Origin: Takashimella koratensis
Taxonomy: Eukaryota > Basidiomycota > Tremellomycetes > Trichosporonales > Tetragoniomycetaceae
Direction of reading: 5' to 3'
Assembly (NCBI GenBank): GCA_003116875.1
Contig: BCKT01000001.1
Span: 2,227,486 to 2,291,485, forward strand
DNA: 64,000 bases
Part shown: positions 24,835 through 37,144 of the stretch, piece by piece
Numbering within the stretch: position 1 is the stretch's first letter
Layout of the letters: each line of letters begins with the position of its first letter
Made by a program: the position numbers and the translations under genes
Notes under the pieces: model-generated
The model's input: the letters and a program-made list of their open reading frames with translations, nothing else
What the model was told of the DNA's origin: nothing
Databases searched by the model: none

Positions 24835-24903
24835 ACTGGACACTGGACACTGGACACTGGATACTGGACATTGGACGCTGGACGCTGGACACTGGACAGA
24901 CTG
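24835..24903. repeat. CTGGACA-type minisatellite
   Basis: About ten imperfect copies of a 7-nt unit (ctggaca with a/g and t changes). The same GGACA/GTGGACA word recurs near 3160-3181 and 39766-39796. Confidence 0.85.
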
Positions 24904-25514
24904 GTTCACAAGTTACAGGTTGTTAATATATCGACATATGCATTTAGTGATATGAAAGGTGGTGCGACGGGTACCGACCACAGGAACGTGGGGCAGGTAA
25001 CGCGGGGTAGGTTAGGTAAGTTGGATAGGTTGGGTAAAGGTGAAGTAGGTGAGGAGGAGATGTAGAGTAGCAAGTGATCGAGGTATGAGGGTTACGAAGG
25101 TTGGTGTAAATAGTAGAGCGGGGGACACGTCGTTGCCGAACGTGTTTGACGACGAGAGAGAGAGAGAGAGAGATCGGGTAGGATAGAACCACATGTTGAA
25201 TTTTGAGGATAACAATTTCTTTCGCTACCCTTTTTCGCTCGACCTTTACTCCTCGCCTTCTCACGTCTTTGTCCCACCTCCTAGGCCATACCTCTACCCT
25301 TCCACCTGTGGCTTCCCAACTCCCGCTTCTTGCTTTCCTCGCCTTGTCCGACTCTTTCTGTTCGTCCCCTCGGTCTCCTGTTCACCGTACACACCCTTTC
25401 CCTTCCCTCACTCACTTCATCAGATACCTACTCCTACTCCTGCTCCTACACCTCTAACCACCTACACCACCCTACCCCCTCCCCTTTACACCCCACACTC
25501 TTCACCCTCTTCCC

Positions 25515-25515
<1 letters not shown>

Positions 25516-25551
<36 letters not shown>
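25516..25551. repeat. 36-nt C homopolymer
   Basis: An uninterrupted run of 36 C on the plus strand just downstream of the PBP1 stop, in CT-rich sequence. The length as assembled should be read as approximate. Confidence 0.85.
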
Positions 25552-25602
25552 TTGCCCCTTCGCTCTCATCCTTCCTCCTTCTTTCACCCACACTGCCCGC
25601 GA

Positions 25603-28600
25603 TCAATGGGGCGAGGCGCTCTCAAACGTTCCTGTCGGCTGCGACGGGACCGGCAACTGTGAGAAACCCGGTTGAGGTGTTGGGTGACCTGAGAATGGAC
25701 GAGCAGCTTGCACTAAAGGTCCAAATGTCAGTCCATCATTCCCTAATTCTCTTTTATGATGTTCATGGTCGTGTCGTGTCGTGTCTTGTCTTGCTTGTCT
25801 TGCTAGTCTTGCTAGTCTTGCTTGCTTGTGTGTACTCACTCTGAGGTGTTTGATGCGCTGACGGCATGTTGCCGTAGTACATTGGACCTGGACCTGGTCC
25901 CTGTGGTCCTGCGCCTGGTATTTGTCCTGGTCCCGGTCCCATCTGCTGTGGCCCTCCTGGTCCACCTTGTGGTCTCCCACCCATACCCTGCGGCCCACCA
26001 TGCCCTCCTCCATGTCCACCTGCGCCCACTCCACCCACGCCCGCTCCTCCTCCGCCCGCCACCCCAACCCCTCCGGCCCCAAAGTGCATCTGACCGGGGA
26101 TAAAGTGTCCCGCACCAGGTGGGATCCCGTTCGCGCCTGGTGGTGGGAAATACATTGGCATTCCATTTGGTTGATGCGGCTGGCCTCCGATCCCCACCCC
26201 TACGCCGGCCCCGAGTCCGACGCCGACGCCAACGCCAGGCATGTGCGCGGGCGACTGCATCCCCTGGGCCGCCTGGAACTGCGCGTAGCCCGCCGGACCA
26301 CCCTGGAACATTGCGCTGCCGGGGACCATACCGCCGAGTGCGTTGCTCATGGGCGGAGGAGGAATTCCGGGCTGGTACCTGTAATAAGGCCCATAGTTTG
26401 CGATACCTGCCGGCATCATCTGCGGAGGTGGTTGAATTGGCCCACCTCCCCCGCCGACGCCCACACCTCCACCGGCCCCGCCGCCGACACCCACGCCCAC
26501 GCCCACGCCGCTGTGGGGTGACGCTCCGTCCTCGTCGCCGCCCGCACCTGAACCGCCCGCCCCGCCGCCTCCAAACATTGGCGGCTGAGGGATCTGCCCA
26601 CCTATCCCCATCGCATGCATTGGCGGGATCGCACCCGCAAACGACATGGACGATTTCCGACCCGTATACGGCCACTGAGGAACGATCGCTGATGACTGTG
26701 GGACTGGCCCGTGTTTCCAGGGGTTAAAGTCGTCCCGAGGGTTGGCTGATATCCGCTTAGGTGGACCGGTGGTAAAGAATGGGTTTTTGTATGCGGTTGC
26801 TGCGGCTGCTGCTGCACTGGCGGCAACGGCTGAAGGGCCCGCGGGAGGAGTAGGCGAAGTCGTCGATGCCGCTGCGGCAGTAGCAACTGGGGAAGGCGAC
26901 GAGCCGGTAGGTTTCGCCGCTAGTGCGTTGGGCGAGCTGCCTTGCTCCGTTGCGGCTGGGGGGACTGGGGCAGCTGCCTGGCCGGCGGGCTTGAACGCCG
27001 TCGCTGCCGGGTTCGGCTTGAAGACGAACGCGTTGGCGTTGGGGTTCAACTTGGCCGCAGCCGCGGCGGCAGTGGTCGACGCGCCTGCCGAAGTGAGCGA
27101 GCCCGCCGAGGGCGTGGGCGACGTGGCCAGCGGAATATTGTGGCCCGCGGTCTCGGGAACGTGAACGGCCGGTGCGACCTTCCGCTTGAACGGGGGAATC
27201 TCTGGGATCTTCATCTTGGGCATCCGCTTGGCCGCTTGCGAGCTGGGCGAAGTGGAAGGGAGTCGACCGCCTGATGCGCCCGAAGGGTCAGGAGAGGACA
27301 TGAGGCTCGCAATCCCTTTACCGTCGCTATCGGTGTTTTTGACTTTGGCTACGATCGCCTTTTGCTTCTCCTCGTCCTTGGTCAAGATAGGCAAGATGTC
27401 CTCGGGAATGGGCAGAGGCACCTGGTATGATCAGCCTTGAGTTCGTGGTACAGACGTTGATCAATGAACCAAGGCTTACCTTGAAAGACTGCTGAAAGTC
27501 TTTAAACTGCGCAATCGTCCTCAAGCGCTCCATTTTAGCCATTGACTGCTTCTTCGCCTCGACCCTCTCGCGCTCCGACTGCATAAATTGCCGTGCTTCA
27601 TCGACAACTCCACCGACCTTGACGTCCTATCAGGATAAGATAGGCACACTTGTCAGCTGCCCTTCCTATACCCGCCACTTTAACAAGGTCGTAAAACCTC
27701 TTAGTTCTGCCGACGCACCTTGGAACCCCCTGGTGGAGGCTGCACCGACAATGTCGGGAGGGGCACATTCTTTAACGTCGTCGTTCCGGACTCGGAAACG
27801 GGCCCTGGCGTCGACGTGGCCGTCACTGTCGCAGCGAGCAAGTACGCCTTGCCTTCCCCTCCATTCGTCGTGGCCGGGACATCTGACGGTCGGCGGCCTG
27901 CAGCGGCAACTGAGACGGGAGCTGAGGGTGCAGGCGCGGAGACGTCTGGTCCCGGTCCACTCTGCGACATGATCGCTGGATCGACAGCGGGAGGTTCGGC
28001 GGGACCCGGGTGAGTATCAGACGAGCCGTTGGCCGTCGAGGTCTGTCCGGGGGTAGGAGAAGGACGAGAGGCCGTGCCTTGTCCGGCCGCCCGACGAGCT
28101 CCAGGAGGCACGTACGCGTTGGCGCTGCGGATGACACCAGAGTACCTGTGGATGAGGAAGGGAGTAGGTTCACTCGTCAGCATGTCCTTTGTACGGTTAA
28201 GAGAGGCCACTCTCGTCAAGAGTCGAAGACATAACTCACTTGGACTCTTCGTCTTGGTCGTCGTTGGCTGTCGTGTGTCCACGCTCCTCTGCGACGTGTG
28301 GGTTGCTTGACGTTTTCTATCACCGTCTTCAGTTCCACAGGTCCTGACCATATTTTTTTTCCTTTCCCCATTTACACCTCTCAATCAACCTCCCATCCGT
28401 AACTCACCGACATGATCTCATTCGCCAACCTTTCTGCCTCTTTCTCTCTTTTCTTAAAATCCGCTCCTGATCGATTCAACTTTGTCGTATAAATCTCTTC
28501 TTCGTAATCAGTCTTGGCACCGAATAACCTCTCATTGGCCTCGAACTGATCCCAGGGGACGCTCTTACCCCCGACACCACCGAGGGCGGGGATCGGAGCC

Positions 28601-28916
28601 GCGACGGGGGTGGATAGGTCGCCAAACGTTTCAGCATTGCGACCGCTAGCTCCGGATGCGGGTCGACCAGCGCCGGGAGAAGGGGTCGAGCCGTTAGGCA
28701 AGGAAGGGTCAGCGTCGGGCTGCCAGCGCTGAAGCTCGCGTTCAGCACCACGGACGGTTGCGGAGATGTCGGTGTCGGTTTGGAAGGCTGATAAGGAGTG
28801 ATAGACGCGGGAGAAGACAACTATCAGCACGAGGACAGAGAGTGTTGTCATGAAGCATAATGGCCGCAACAGCAGGCAGGAAGGAGGACTCACACTTTGA
28901 CCGGTCTCCAGTACTG

Positions 28917-29002
<86 letters not shown>

Positions 29003-29426
29003 GGCGCGTCAACTCTGATCTCGAACACCCTATTAGCTCCACTCACTGTTCACCAAATGACGGGCGGTGGCCTGATCCGGGGACACCGCCTCGGCCAGAG
29101 AACGAACCGGAGCCGGGGGGACCACCGCGCCATGATCCGCGCCTGTTCAAGTCAGCAGGTGTCCTCTTGCATGCCCAAGCTTCTTCTCCCGCTGTGTCTC
29201 CTTTCTCTACCTGAAGGAGGCGCCGACGTTGGTGTTCATACGTCGTTGACGACGCGCTATGTGCGATATCCAACGCCGAGCGAACACACAACGACCACTT
29301 GAATCAACCAACTCACCTAGACGAATCCCCGCTTCCTGGAGCTGATCCAGGCCCACCTGGTCCACTTCCACCTCCGCCTCCACCATTCCCGGTCCCGCCT
29401 CTACCGCGACCTCTTCTCATAGACAT
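25603..29426 (-). CDS. PBP1: PBP1/ataxin-2 homologue with LsmAD and PAM2, LSm domain not found
   Basis: Pbp1/ataxin-2 binds poly(A)-binding protein and acts in stress granules, poly(A) control and TOR signalling. The N-terminus is RG-rich ([11 protein letters not shown]). The LsmAD domain is clear: [47 protein letters not shown] and [12 protein letters not shown]. Then come [18 protein letters not shown] and [24 protein letters not shown]2 motif, [13 protein letters not shown] (near 27015-27052), should bind the MLLE domain of Pab1. The rest is Pro/Gly/Ala-rich with a Gly/Met/Pro tail; a final intron joins HQTPQ to MQAARPFSG, ending ESASPH. Between the RG region and LsmAD only a 23-nt exon (28894-28916) fits the phase, so the LSm fold usually found here is missing. 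A TG repeat fills the preceding intron. Confidence 0.88.
28919..29001. repeat. (CA)n microsatellite inside a PBP1 intron
   Basis: About 41 uninterrupted CA units on the plus strand, which read as (TG)n in the PBP1 transcript. The run ends 3 nt before the acceptor AG of a 130-nt intron, so it takes the place normally held by the polypyrimidine tract. Confidence 0.95.
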
Positions 29427-31005
29427 CGCGCGGTGAATCTACCTGCTATCTCGCGTAGACCCGATCACTTGCCAACTTAGCGGGCGTGATCAAATCGACA
29501 CGGTTGGAGGGGCCGTTGAAGAGAAGGCGATGAAAGAGGGGAAGATGGGAGAGGGACAGGGGGGAGGGAGAGTCGTTAGACTAGAGTGCCCAAGATGAAG
29601 AAGCGACAAGTCTGGGCAGTAAAGTTAGCGACGGGATAGTGAGAATGGGAGAGGCGGTGTTGAGGGGAACGGGTCGGTCAAGTGGCGAGGTTGGGGCGCT
29701 GGATGGAGATAAAGCAAGGCAGGGTGCACACCCGGTCCGGCGGATGCGAGGCAAGTGAACGAGAGGAGAGGAGTCAGAACAGAATGATGACTCACGCTGC
29801 GAAGCAATGAAACGAGGCGGATCCCAGTGACGATTGGAGCCGCCGTAAGAAAAAGGTGAAAATAAAAGAAAGTCGTTTGGGGGTTCGTTACGAGGAAGAG
29901 AGTGTGAGTTGCGTCGAGTTGCAAGAGCGTTCAACTCGGGCGTCGAGGGCGGCGGGCGCGGGTAGCGGACAGACAAAGACGGAACGTGATGGGGTGCGCT
30001 CTGTGAAAAGGGGGAGGTGGATGAGTATCGGCTGTCGGCTCGTCTTTTTTTTTTTCGGACCCAGCGAGAGAGAGACTAGGTGTGTGTGGGAGGGCGAGTG
30101 GGGAAGAGAACAATGGCGAGGCCCTGCGGTCAGATACGGATACGAGACGTGGGACATGGGCTAGTTCGGACTGGGAGGTTTGGGATATGAGAGAGCAAGT
30201 GGATAAGAGAACAGAGCACGTTGGGAAGGCGGATACAACGACGGCTTGGTCGCATGTTCTGTTCGAACGAACGCTGGATTTTGCCTTTTTTTGGATCCTA
30301 AGTCCGGAATGCATGGCTCACCTGGTTCGTGATCTCGATAGAGAATCGATAAGGCGTCTCACCACCTGTTTGCAAGATACCTAAGTAACGAGGTGGAAGG
30401 TATCAGCTACTAGCTGCTAGGTGTTTAACCCGTGGTTAGTCGCGAGACCGTACGTGAACCGAGTTCTATCGTGTCGTATATCGTTGACCGAGATATGTCA
30501 CGGACTGAATCGTTGACGGGGACCGTGACGAAGTGAGCGTTGGGATTGGACGCGAGCGAAACGAGGCGCGACGAGGCGAGACGAGAGCAGGGGAGAGCGG
30601 AGCAGACGAGGGAACGGGACGAACGAGCAACGTCCTGCCTCTTGTGAGGATGGATGAGCCCGAGTGTTGTACAGAGCAGGAAGACAAGGAGAGAGCGTGC
30701 GTCAAGACCCAAAGCAAGCAAGAGACGAGGCGACCACAGGCAGCGTGTAGTGCGTTTCATTACGTCTATTACAAACCCCCCGTTCGTCGTCATTACAATC
30801 CGCACTCTATTCCTAATCTCGATCAATTACAGCGTCCACCCCTGAAGGGACCCCTGGAAGCGTGTATGTCGGTGGCAGTGTGGCGAGCCGCATGTCTCTA
30901 CCGCAACCCAGGCACACACCGACACGGATACACACACCTCCACCCAACCGGCGTTTTCAACACTGTGGCACCGGTACAACCCAACCCTCCCTTCTCCTCT
31001 TCCCC
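29427..31005. other. Intergenic region: PBP1 promoter and PUT1 3' region
   Basis: A gap of 1.58 kb upstream of PBP1 and downstream of PUT1. It contains purine-rich and CT-rich stretches and an A/T homopolymer (30043-30053). Short open frames on both strands lack conserved content and splice logic. No supported gene. Confidence 0.5.
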
Positions 31006-33441
31006 TCACCACCCATACCGCCGCCAGAGCTCGGTAGCGACCCGGCTCCGCTCAGCACCCGCCCCATCCAACCCCGACATGACTGATTTGTTCTCAACAG
31101 CTCGCCTCCCTAGGTACGGCATGACCTCGCTCAGTTTCCCGTATGCAATGTACTGTGATCGGGGAAGAAACAGCAAGTCAGCACAACTCTGGTGCCACAC
31201 ACTTCTTCACCGATCTCCACCAGTCGCAACCCACCTTGAGAGCCACAGGCAACGGTGACGGCTCGAGCCTCTCCACCACACTATCGGTGAGGTTATCCTT
31301 CATCCCTATTGTCACACTATTAGCTCTCATCTTCCCGTGTCCTCGACCGCTACAGACATCGACTTACCGAACAACTGTGCCACAAACACTTTCCCCCTTA
31401 CATCGTCCCTCAACCTCAACCTGTTTGATCCCTCCATCTTCTTGGCCAAACCGTCCTTCTCAAGGCTATCAAGGACGAGACTGACCGACTCGGCGTTGTG
31501 TGTCCCGAAGACGACGGAGAGCGCAAGAGCTGGGTTTGGAGACGCGAGTTGGGCAGCGAGGGTGGAGACGATCGTGCGGACTGAATTGTTGAATGCGAGG
31601 TCTGTCGCGGGTTTGCTATAGAGTTAGTTGTAGGGTGAGTGAAGCAGGAAGTAAGAGGACGTGTCAGCATACTCTGTGCTGGCGATGTGGAACGGAGAGA
31701 GAGTTCTGTCTTTGGCCAGATGAAGAATGACCCTGCCTCTCAATGACACTCACTCCGTCCAAATCGGATCCGCGCCAGGTCGGCCCTCGTCTATCCACCG
31801 CTTACGCTCGTGGTTCACATAAGCACCTCGGACGAGCTTTACCCCCAGTGCGTAGCCATTATCCTGTGCGTGTTTAAGCGCATGTACGAGCAGCTGCGGT
31901 TGTCGTGTGAGGTACGACTGATATGTCCCGCTGTGAGGTGTCAGATCATGCCATCGAAGCCAAGTGGTAGGTGCACTGTGTGAAGATCTAGGGAAGCCAG
32001 TATTGCGATCACGTACAAGATCAGGGGACCAGACCAGCGTGAATTATCGGCATCAGGCGGGGGAGGCCGGTTGAACTCCATTGAGAGGAGGAGGGTGAAC
32101 GCGTCCAGTGCTGGCTGGTACCAAGTGTGTTCGGCATCAATCATGAGTTTGACACTGTGGGAGGCGAGACAATATCAGCTACCCTTCTCCAACGATGAAA
32201 TGACGGCCCAATGCTCTTAGACTTGCCCATTCGACCTAGCGCGCTCGCTGATACTCCAAAGTTTCTCCCACACTTGCTTCAACTCTTCGAGATCCCCTTC
32301 TCGCAGTCCGTCGTCTTCTTTGAGGACACCGATATCTACCGCTCCGCGAATAGCGAGGAGCGCGGTGTCCTCTCTTTCGTTGGAAGGTGCGACGACGCGT
32401 GCGTCCGAAGACACCGGGAGGCCGGGGTACGGTGCGGATGGCAATGGCGATGGGGAGCGGGAGGCCGAGCGGAGGCGCAGGAGAGTGGTCGATGCGCGAT
32501 GGATGATCTCGGGGTCGATGAGGCCGGTCTGGAAGAATTAGTCGGGTCAATGCAGATGCACGAGCGAGGATGGATGGGTAACTCACAATTTTGAGTGCGA
32601 AGGAGGTTGCTCCCCTCTCACCTCCACTAGCCACTATGGCATCTTCAAACCTCCCCAACTCGTCCAATGCCTTATTCACCTCCTCCAACCTCTCCTTCTC
32701 AATCCTCTTTTCCCTCTCCCTCTCCTTCTCCACTTTCTCCACCTTCACTTCTGCGCCTACTTCCTCCTCCTCTGCCTCGGCCGAGTAATTCAACATGCTC
32801 CCGACTCCCTTCTTCCTTAGCCCCTTCATCTCCTCGCCGCACTCAGCGACCGTCTCACCCGCTACGAACTGTGCGAAGAAGGTGCGGCGGACGACAAAGT
32901 GGGTGATCGCTGCGAGGCCCGGGATAGGGGAGTGGGTGAAAGCGTGGAGTAGGGAGGGTGCGTTGTCGACGATTAAAGGGATAGAACAGACTGTGTAGAC
33001 TAGGTAGGAGCGGATAAGTGAGAGAGTGGGCACTGAGGCTAGTGGGGATAGAGAGGAGGAAGCGGAAGAGGGAGAGGGGGAGGGGGTGGAGGAGGAGGAG
33101 GAGGTGGTGGTGGTGGTGGTGGGGGTGGAGCGAGAGTCGGCGTGGGTCTTGTCAAGAGAGGGCATGGTGAGAGTAGTCAACCCCACCCCACCAAGAGCTA
33201 GGGCCATACTGGTGAGAGCTACGCGCTGGCGTCGGGGCTTGCGTCCGGATGACCCCGAAAACGATGACGAGGATGAAGAAGAAGACGAGGACGACGACGA
33301 GGACGAAGAAGACGAGTATGGGTTAGAAGGCGTGTAGACACTCGACCTTGGGGAGACTCTGATTGACGGTCTGTTCTTGATCACTCGAATGGTGGACGAC
33401 GACGACGTCGCGCGACCTGCACCAACAGCGAGAGTGGACAT
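31006..33441 (-). CDS. PUT1: Proline dehydrogenase, mitochondrial (PUT1)
   Basis: FAD-dependent enzyme that oxidises proline to pyrroline-5-carboxylate in mitochondria, the first step of proline use. The chosen start gives MSTLAVGAGRATSSSSTIRV and IKNRPSIRVSPRSSVY, a basic Ser-rich presequence. The frame stays open further upstream to 33750 but that part is less presequence-like. A polyserine run follows. Core motifs in order: FFAQFVAGETVAECGEEMKG, KGVGSMLNYSAEAEE, VKLMIDAEHTWYQPALDAF, YGTYQSYLTRQPQLL, GYALGVKLVRGAYVNHERKR, SVVFGTHNAESV and KYIAYGKLSEVMPYLGRRAV. It ends ELWRRYGW. A charged KEREREKRIEKERLEE insertion follows the SAEAEE region. Around eight exons and 600 residues or so. Confidence 0.93.
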
Positions 33442-34223
33442 GGTGAACTTTCGAAAAGGGGATGACGCGCGACACGGTCGGGTAGTGATTGTGATCGTGA
33501 TTGTGATTGTGGGCTTGGGAATTTCGCAGCGCGAGGTGGCTTTGACGGCGGACGGTAAGGAGTGCACAGATGCTTGATGGCGTTGGTACGAGGTGACAGT
33601 GGACAGGTCGAGAGTCAAAGGGGGAAAACTCGAGGGCAGACCAGGTCTGGTTATACCTTTATGTACCCCGTCTATCAGTGATGTCGCTAAACGACCGACG
33701 CAGTGAACGACCCACCCATTTGCCGCTGGCTGCATCGCACCCGGGTACACACCGACAGCGAGGCTACTAAGCGCCAGCGCGTATTTACCGGCTTGGGGTG
33801 AACCAGGAGTAGTAATTGGCCCGTGGGCTACTAGCCGCCAATATCAACAAACCCGAATTCATCCAGCCAGCTCCTGCCAGCGTGTCAGCCAGGTAGCCCC
33901 TGGGGAGCTCATGCATGCGATCCTCAAGCTTGGCCGAAGCGATACTTTGCGAAAGGCCCTGTCTCTCCTAGATACACCTCCAATAGCACGCTGCCGGAGT
34001 CTAGATGACATATCTTGTCCCGTCCTGACCTCTCCTGTCATATCCTTGATCATCTACATCTACTACCGAGGTTTCTCAACCGACCTCATGACCAGAGTGA
34101 AAAAAAAAAAAATTTACCCAAACGATTTCATGCCCTTTCCCCCTTCCCTTCCCCCTCTCGTCTCCCATTCCACTTGGCACCTCCCTGCCCTTCCCACCTA
34201 TCGCTGACCTTTCTCGCTGCCGC
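33442..34223. other. Intergenic region: PUT1 promoter and ERG20 3' region
   Basis: A gap of 782 nt. A GATCGTGATTGTGATTGTG repeat lies near 33490-33510, inside the likely PUT1 5' untranslated region or promoter. An A homopolymer (34101-34111) lies near the ERG20 3' end. No gene was recognised. Confidence 0.5.
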
Positions 34224-36359
34224 TTACTTGCTGCGCTTGTACACCTTGTTGAGGAACGACACGAACACTGCCCTCTTAACCCCGACCTTGTCCTCGTCGA
34301 CAGCATTGATGAGCTTAGTGATACGCTCGTAGCTGTCCTTCTCGTACGCCTCGAAGCGAGTTGGGATGGAAACGGGCTCGGCAGCGAAGATGGCCTTGAC
34401 GCGAGCCTCAGCCTCGGAGTCTTTCTTGCCGTAGTTGTCCTGTTGATCAGATCGCGGGTGGTACAGAAATGTGCCAAATGGGAGGACGAGGGGTCAGTCA
34501 CGCTTCAGTGTGGCGGTAGGATGGCCGTGAACTTGAACAATTACTCACGTCGAGAACCTGACGCTGCTCAGGGGTCGCAAACTTAAGCGCAGTGTTGATG
34601 TTCCACGAGCACTTGTTATCCTATTCCGTGGTCAGCGCTTTGTCATGCAAGAGCGACGACGGGAGGGAGGAAACGCAGCCTTGAAATTTGACACATGCCT
34701 GCATCCTCAATCCCCACTCACAAGAATATCAGTGCCGATCTTGCCGAGAACCTCGGGAGGCGCGAACGCGTCAAGGTAGTCGTCCTGATCGTATCAGTAC
34801 AGCGTCGCCAGTAACGTAGCTGCAAGATCGACTCACCTGGACCTGGAAGTACTCTCCCATCGGGATGAGGATGGCGAGGGCGGCGTCGTATGCTGCCTTG
34901 TCCGAAACGCCGCTCTACGGAGGATTAGCGAGAGGTCTTCCAAAGACGAAAGACAGATAGCGGAGGTAGGGTGGGCGGGCGTGCAGGATATGGGAGAGTC
35001 GGAGCAAGAGGGTAAGGATGACCCGGTCCACTCACCATGCGGAGAGCGAGCGCGACGGGGAGGTAGAAAGAGTAGAAAGCCGTCTTGTAAACGACGATGA
35101 GATGGTGCTTCTCAAGCGAGAACTTGGACAAATCCACATGGTCCTCGGGCGCCGTGATGAGGTCGATAAGCTGTCCGAGCTCGGTCTGGAACGTGGTCTG
35201 GAGAGAGAGGGGTTAGTGAAGCTGAAGAGATTCCTGAAAGGCAAAGACGCAAGGACTCACCTCGAGGAAGAGCTCGACGAGGTCAATATAGTAGCTCTGG
35301 GAACGGAAGTGTTTCTTGAGCAAGTAGTAGATAGCAGCCTCGAGCATGAACGCGTCGTTGACGGCGATATTGCCGACTCCGGGCTGGGGCAGGGTGTCAG
35401 CGGGAGTCTTGGAGGGGACAAAGGAGGCGAGAGATTTGGAACGTGGAGGGCGGATGAGCAGGAAGAGGAAGGGAAGGGAGGAGGGGGAGGAGGAGGGAGA
35501 GAAGACAATGCAGAATAGTTGTAGAGGAAAAGCAAAAAAAGTCTTTTTGTCCTGGTAAATTGACAACTCACAACACGGTACCAGCATGGCTGACCACGGC
35601 GGGTAATGGACCTGTAAAGTGATCAGAATGTGTTTTTTGCAGTCTCCTGCGGTACGGGCGAAGAATATGGAGCGGAATGAGCAATACCCACGCGTCCATG
35701 AGGTCGTCGCTGACGAGGAAGAAGCCCTGGAGCTGGGGTTGGTGTTAGCTGCTTTGCTCATCGCTCACCGTGCTCGCTTAGGACTATGACCAGGAGAGGG
35801 GATCGAAGGGGGAAGGGAAGAACAGCCCATACGAGGCGAGAGGAAGATAGAGTGTGTGTGTGTGGGGGGGGGGGGGGGGGGGGAGCAAAAGCGTGACCAG
35901 AAGAACCACTTACCAGCTCAACACACCAACCGAGGAGAGCAGCATGGAAGTACTCGTCGTCAGTGAGGGGCTGACCCTTCTGGATCTCAAGAGTATCGAC
36001 GACAGAGAGACCGCGGTTGAGCTTGCCGCCCGGGACGTTGTGGTACAGGTTCTGCAAAGGTTAGCGGGATCATCGAAGATACGAAGGTGAGAGGGTGGTG
36101 AAGAGAACGAGGGGAAGAGGAGAGGAGAGAGGAGAGAGGAGAGAGGAGAGAGGGATGACGGCAGATCCCCGAGCAAGAGCAAGGGCAAGAGCAAGAGCAA
36201 GAATTGGCCCAGAGTCAGAGTTGGGACACAACATACCTTGCGATACCATTCAACGGCCTCAGCAGGCATTCCTTCTCCCTTGAGGTAAGCCAAGAGCTCG
36301 TCGGCGATCTTATCAAAGACGCCCTCGAACCTGGCTCGGCGCGCAGCTTTGTCGCTCAT
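34224..36359 (-). CDS. ERG20: Farnesyl diphosphate synthase ERG20
   Basis: Condenses IPP with DMAPP and GPP to make farnesyl diphosphate for sterols, dolichol, quinones and prenylated proteins, in the cytosol. Joined exons read [20 protein letters not shown], then [40 protein letters not shown] (first aspartate-rich motif DDLMD), [40 protein letters not shown] and [36 protein letters not shown] carries the second motif DDYLD. The end, [17 protein letters not shown], is the usual basic tail. Aromatic residues just before the first motif (GFF) fit a C15 product. About 350 residues in some nine exons. One intron holds a 20-nt G run (plus strand). Confidence 0.95.
35864..35883. repeat. 20-nt G homopolymer in an ERG20 intron
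   Basis: An uninterrupted run of 20 G on the plus strand, preceded by (GT)n. In the ERG20 transcript this is a C run within an intron. Confidence 0.9.
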
Positions 36360-37144
36360 TATGGAGAAGGGATAGGGTTGGGGTGGAATGGGGTGGAACG
36401 AGAGGTGGTGGTAGGAGATAGAAAGCAAGTTGGTTGAAACGTGAAGCGAAAGTGGACGTGCGGGTGATCCGACCAAAGAGGGAAAACCATACTCTAGCCA
36501 AAAGCCAAAAGCCACCAACCATCGTTCGACGGAGCTCCGCATTTTCACCACCACGACTACAAACTTGTCTAGAACGTTTCCTCAAAAGACTTGTTTCGCA
36601 TACACAAGTCAACCCTACACGAACACTTATCCAACGGTCTACCCAGTATCAACGCACCAACGCATTCGGGACAGATATATTCATGACATGAAAGAATAGA
36701 GATTAGCTTAGGGTGTTAAAACGAGGGAGAGATTCAAAAGACGTTGTTTTTTCCGCGAAAAATAACCACAAAAAAAAGGAAAAGAGATCCGAGCGACAGC
36801 GACAATAGAGGGGCGAGGGGCGAGAAGGATGGAGACGGAGAGACGGGGGATAGGAGAAGATAAAGGCTTGGGTTCTGCTGGTACCAATATAAATGGACAT
36901 CTACAAGTACTCGACTCTGCTACGGGTGGATCAAGAGATTTCCGGGGAGCACTAAGGACAAGGGGATGAGAGGTATGGACAGAGCGTAGACACCATGGGT
37001 GCCTCGGCACTAGAACATCTTTTACGACAAGAACGACAAGAGAGGTGATAGGGACAAGGCCAGGCGGATTCGACGTTCTCCACGACACCAGGACGACACA
37101 GACCCGTAGGTACTTTAGATATATCAGACATCCTAGTGGAGCCG
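36360..37144. other. Intergenic region: ERG20 promoter and G alpha 3' region
   Basis: A gap of 785 nt between the ERG20 start and the stop of the G alpha gene. Only short unsupported frames are seen. No repeat or RNA gene was recognised. Confidence 0.5.

Larger units (their letters stand above)
24498..25602. other. Convergent intergenic region, CYSTM gene / PBP1
   Basis: These 1.1 kb separate two convergent stop codons. The region contains a CTGGACA-type minisatellite, a short GA tract (25152-25171), a long CT-rich stretch and a 36-nt C homopolymer. Open frames here follow low-complexity sequence only, and no gene is supported. Confidence 0.5.

Noticed and set aside
25822..26727. Plus-strand ORFs opposite the PBP1 C-terminal region
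   Set aside because: They are antisense shadows of Gly/Pro-rich codons and show no conserved content.
28919..29001. Regular repeat considered as a CRISPR-like or telomeric array
   Set aside because: It is a plain dinucleotide microsatellite without spacers, and the genome is fungal.
33442..33750. Upstream extension of PUT1 to 33750
   Set aside because: The frame is open, but the residues include an ITITITITIT run from a promoter repeat, and the internal ATG at 33441 gives a better mitochondrial presequence.
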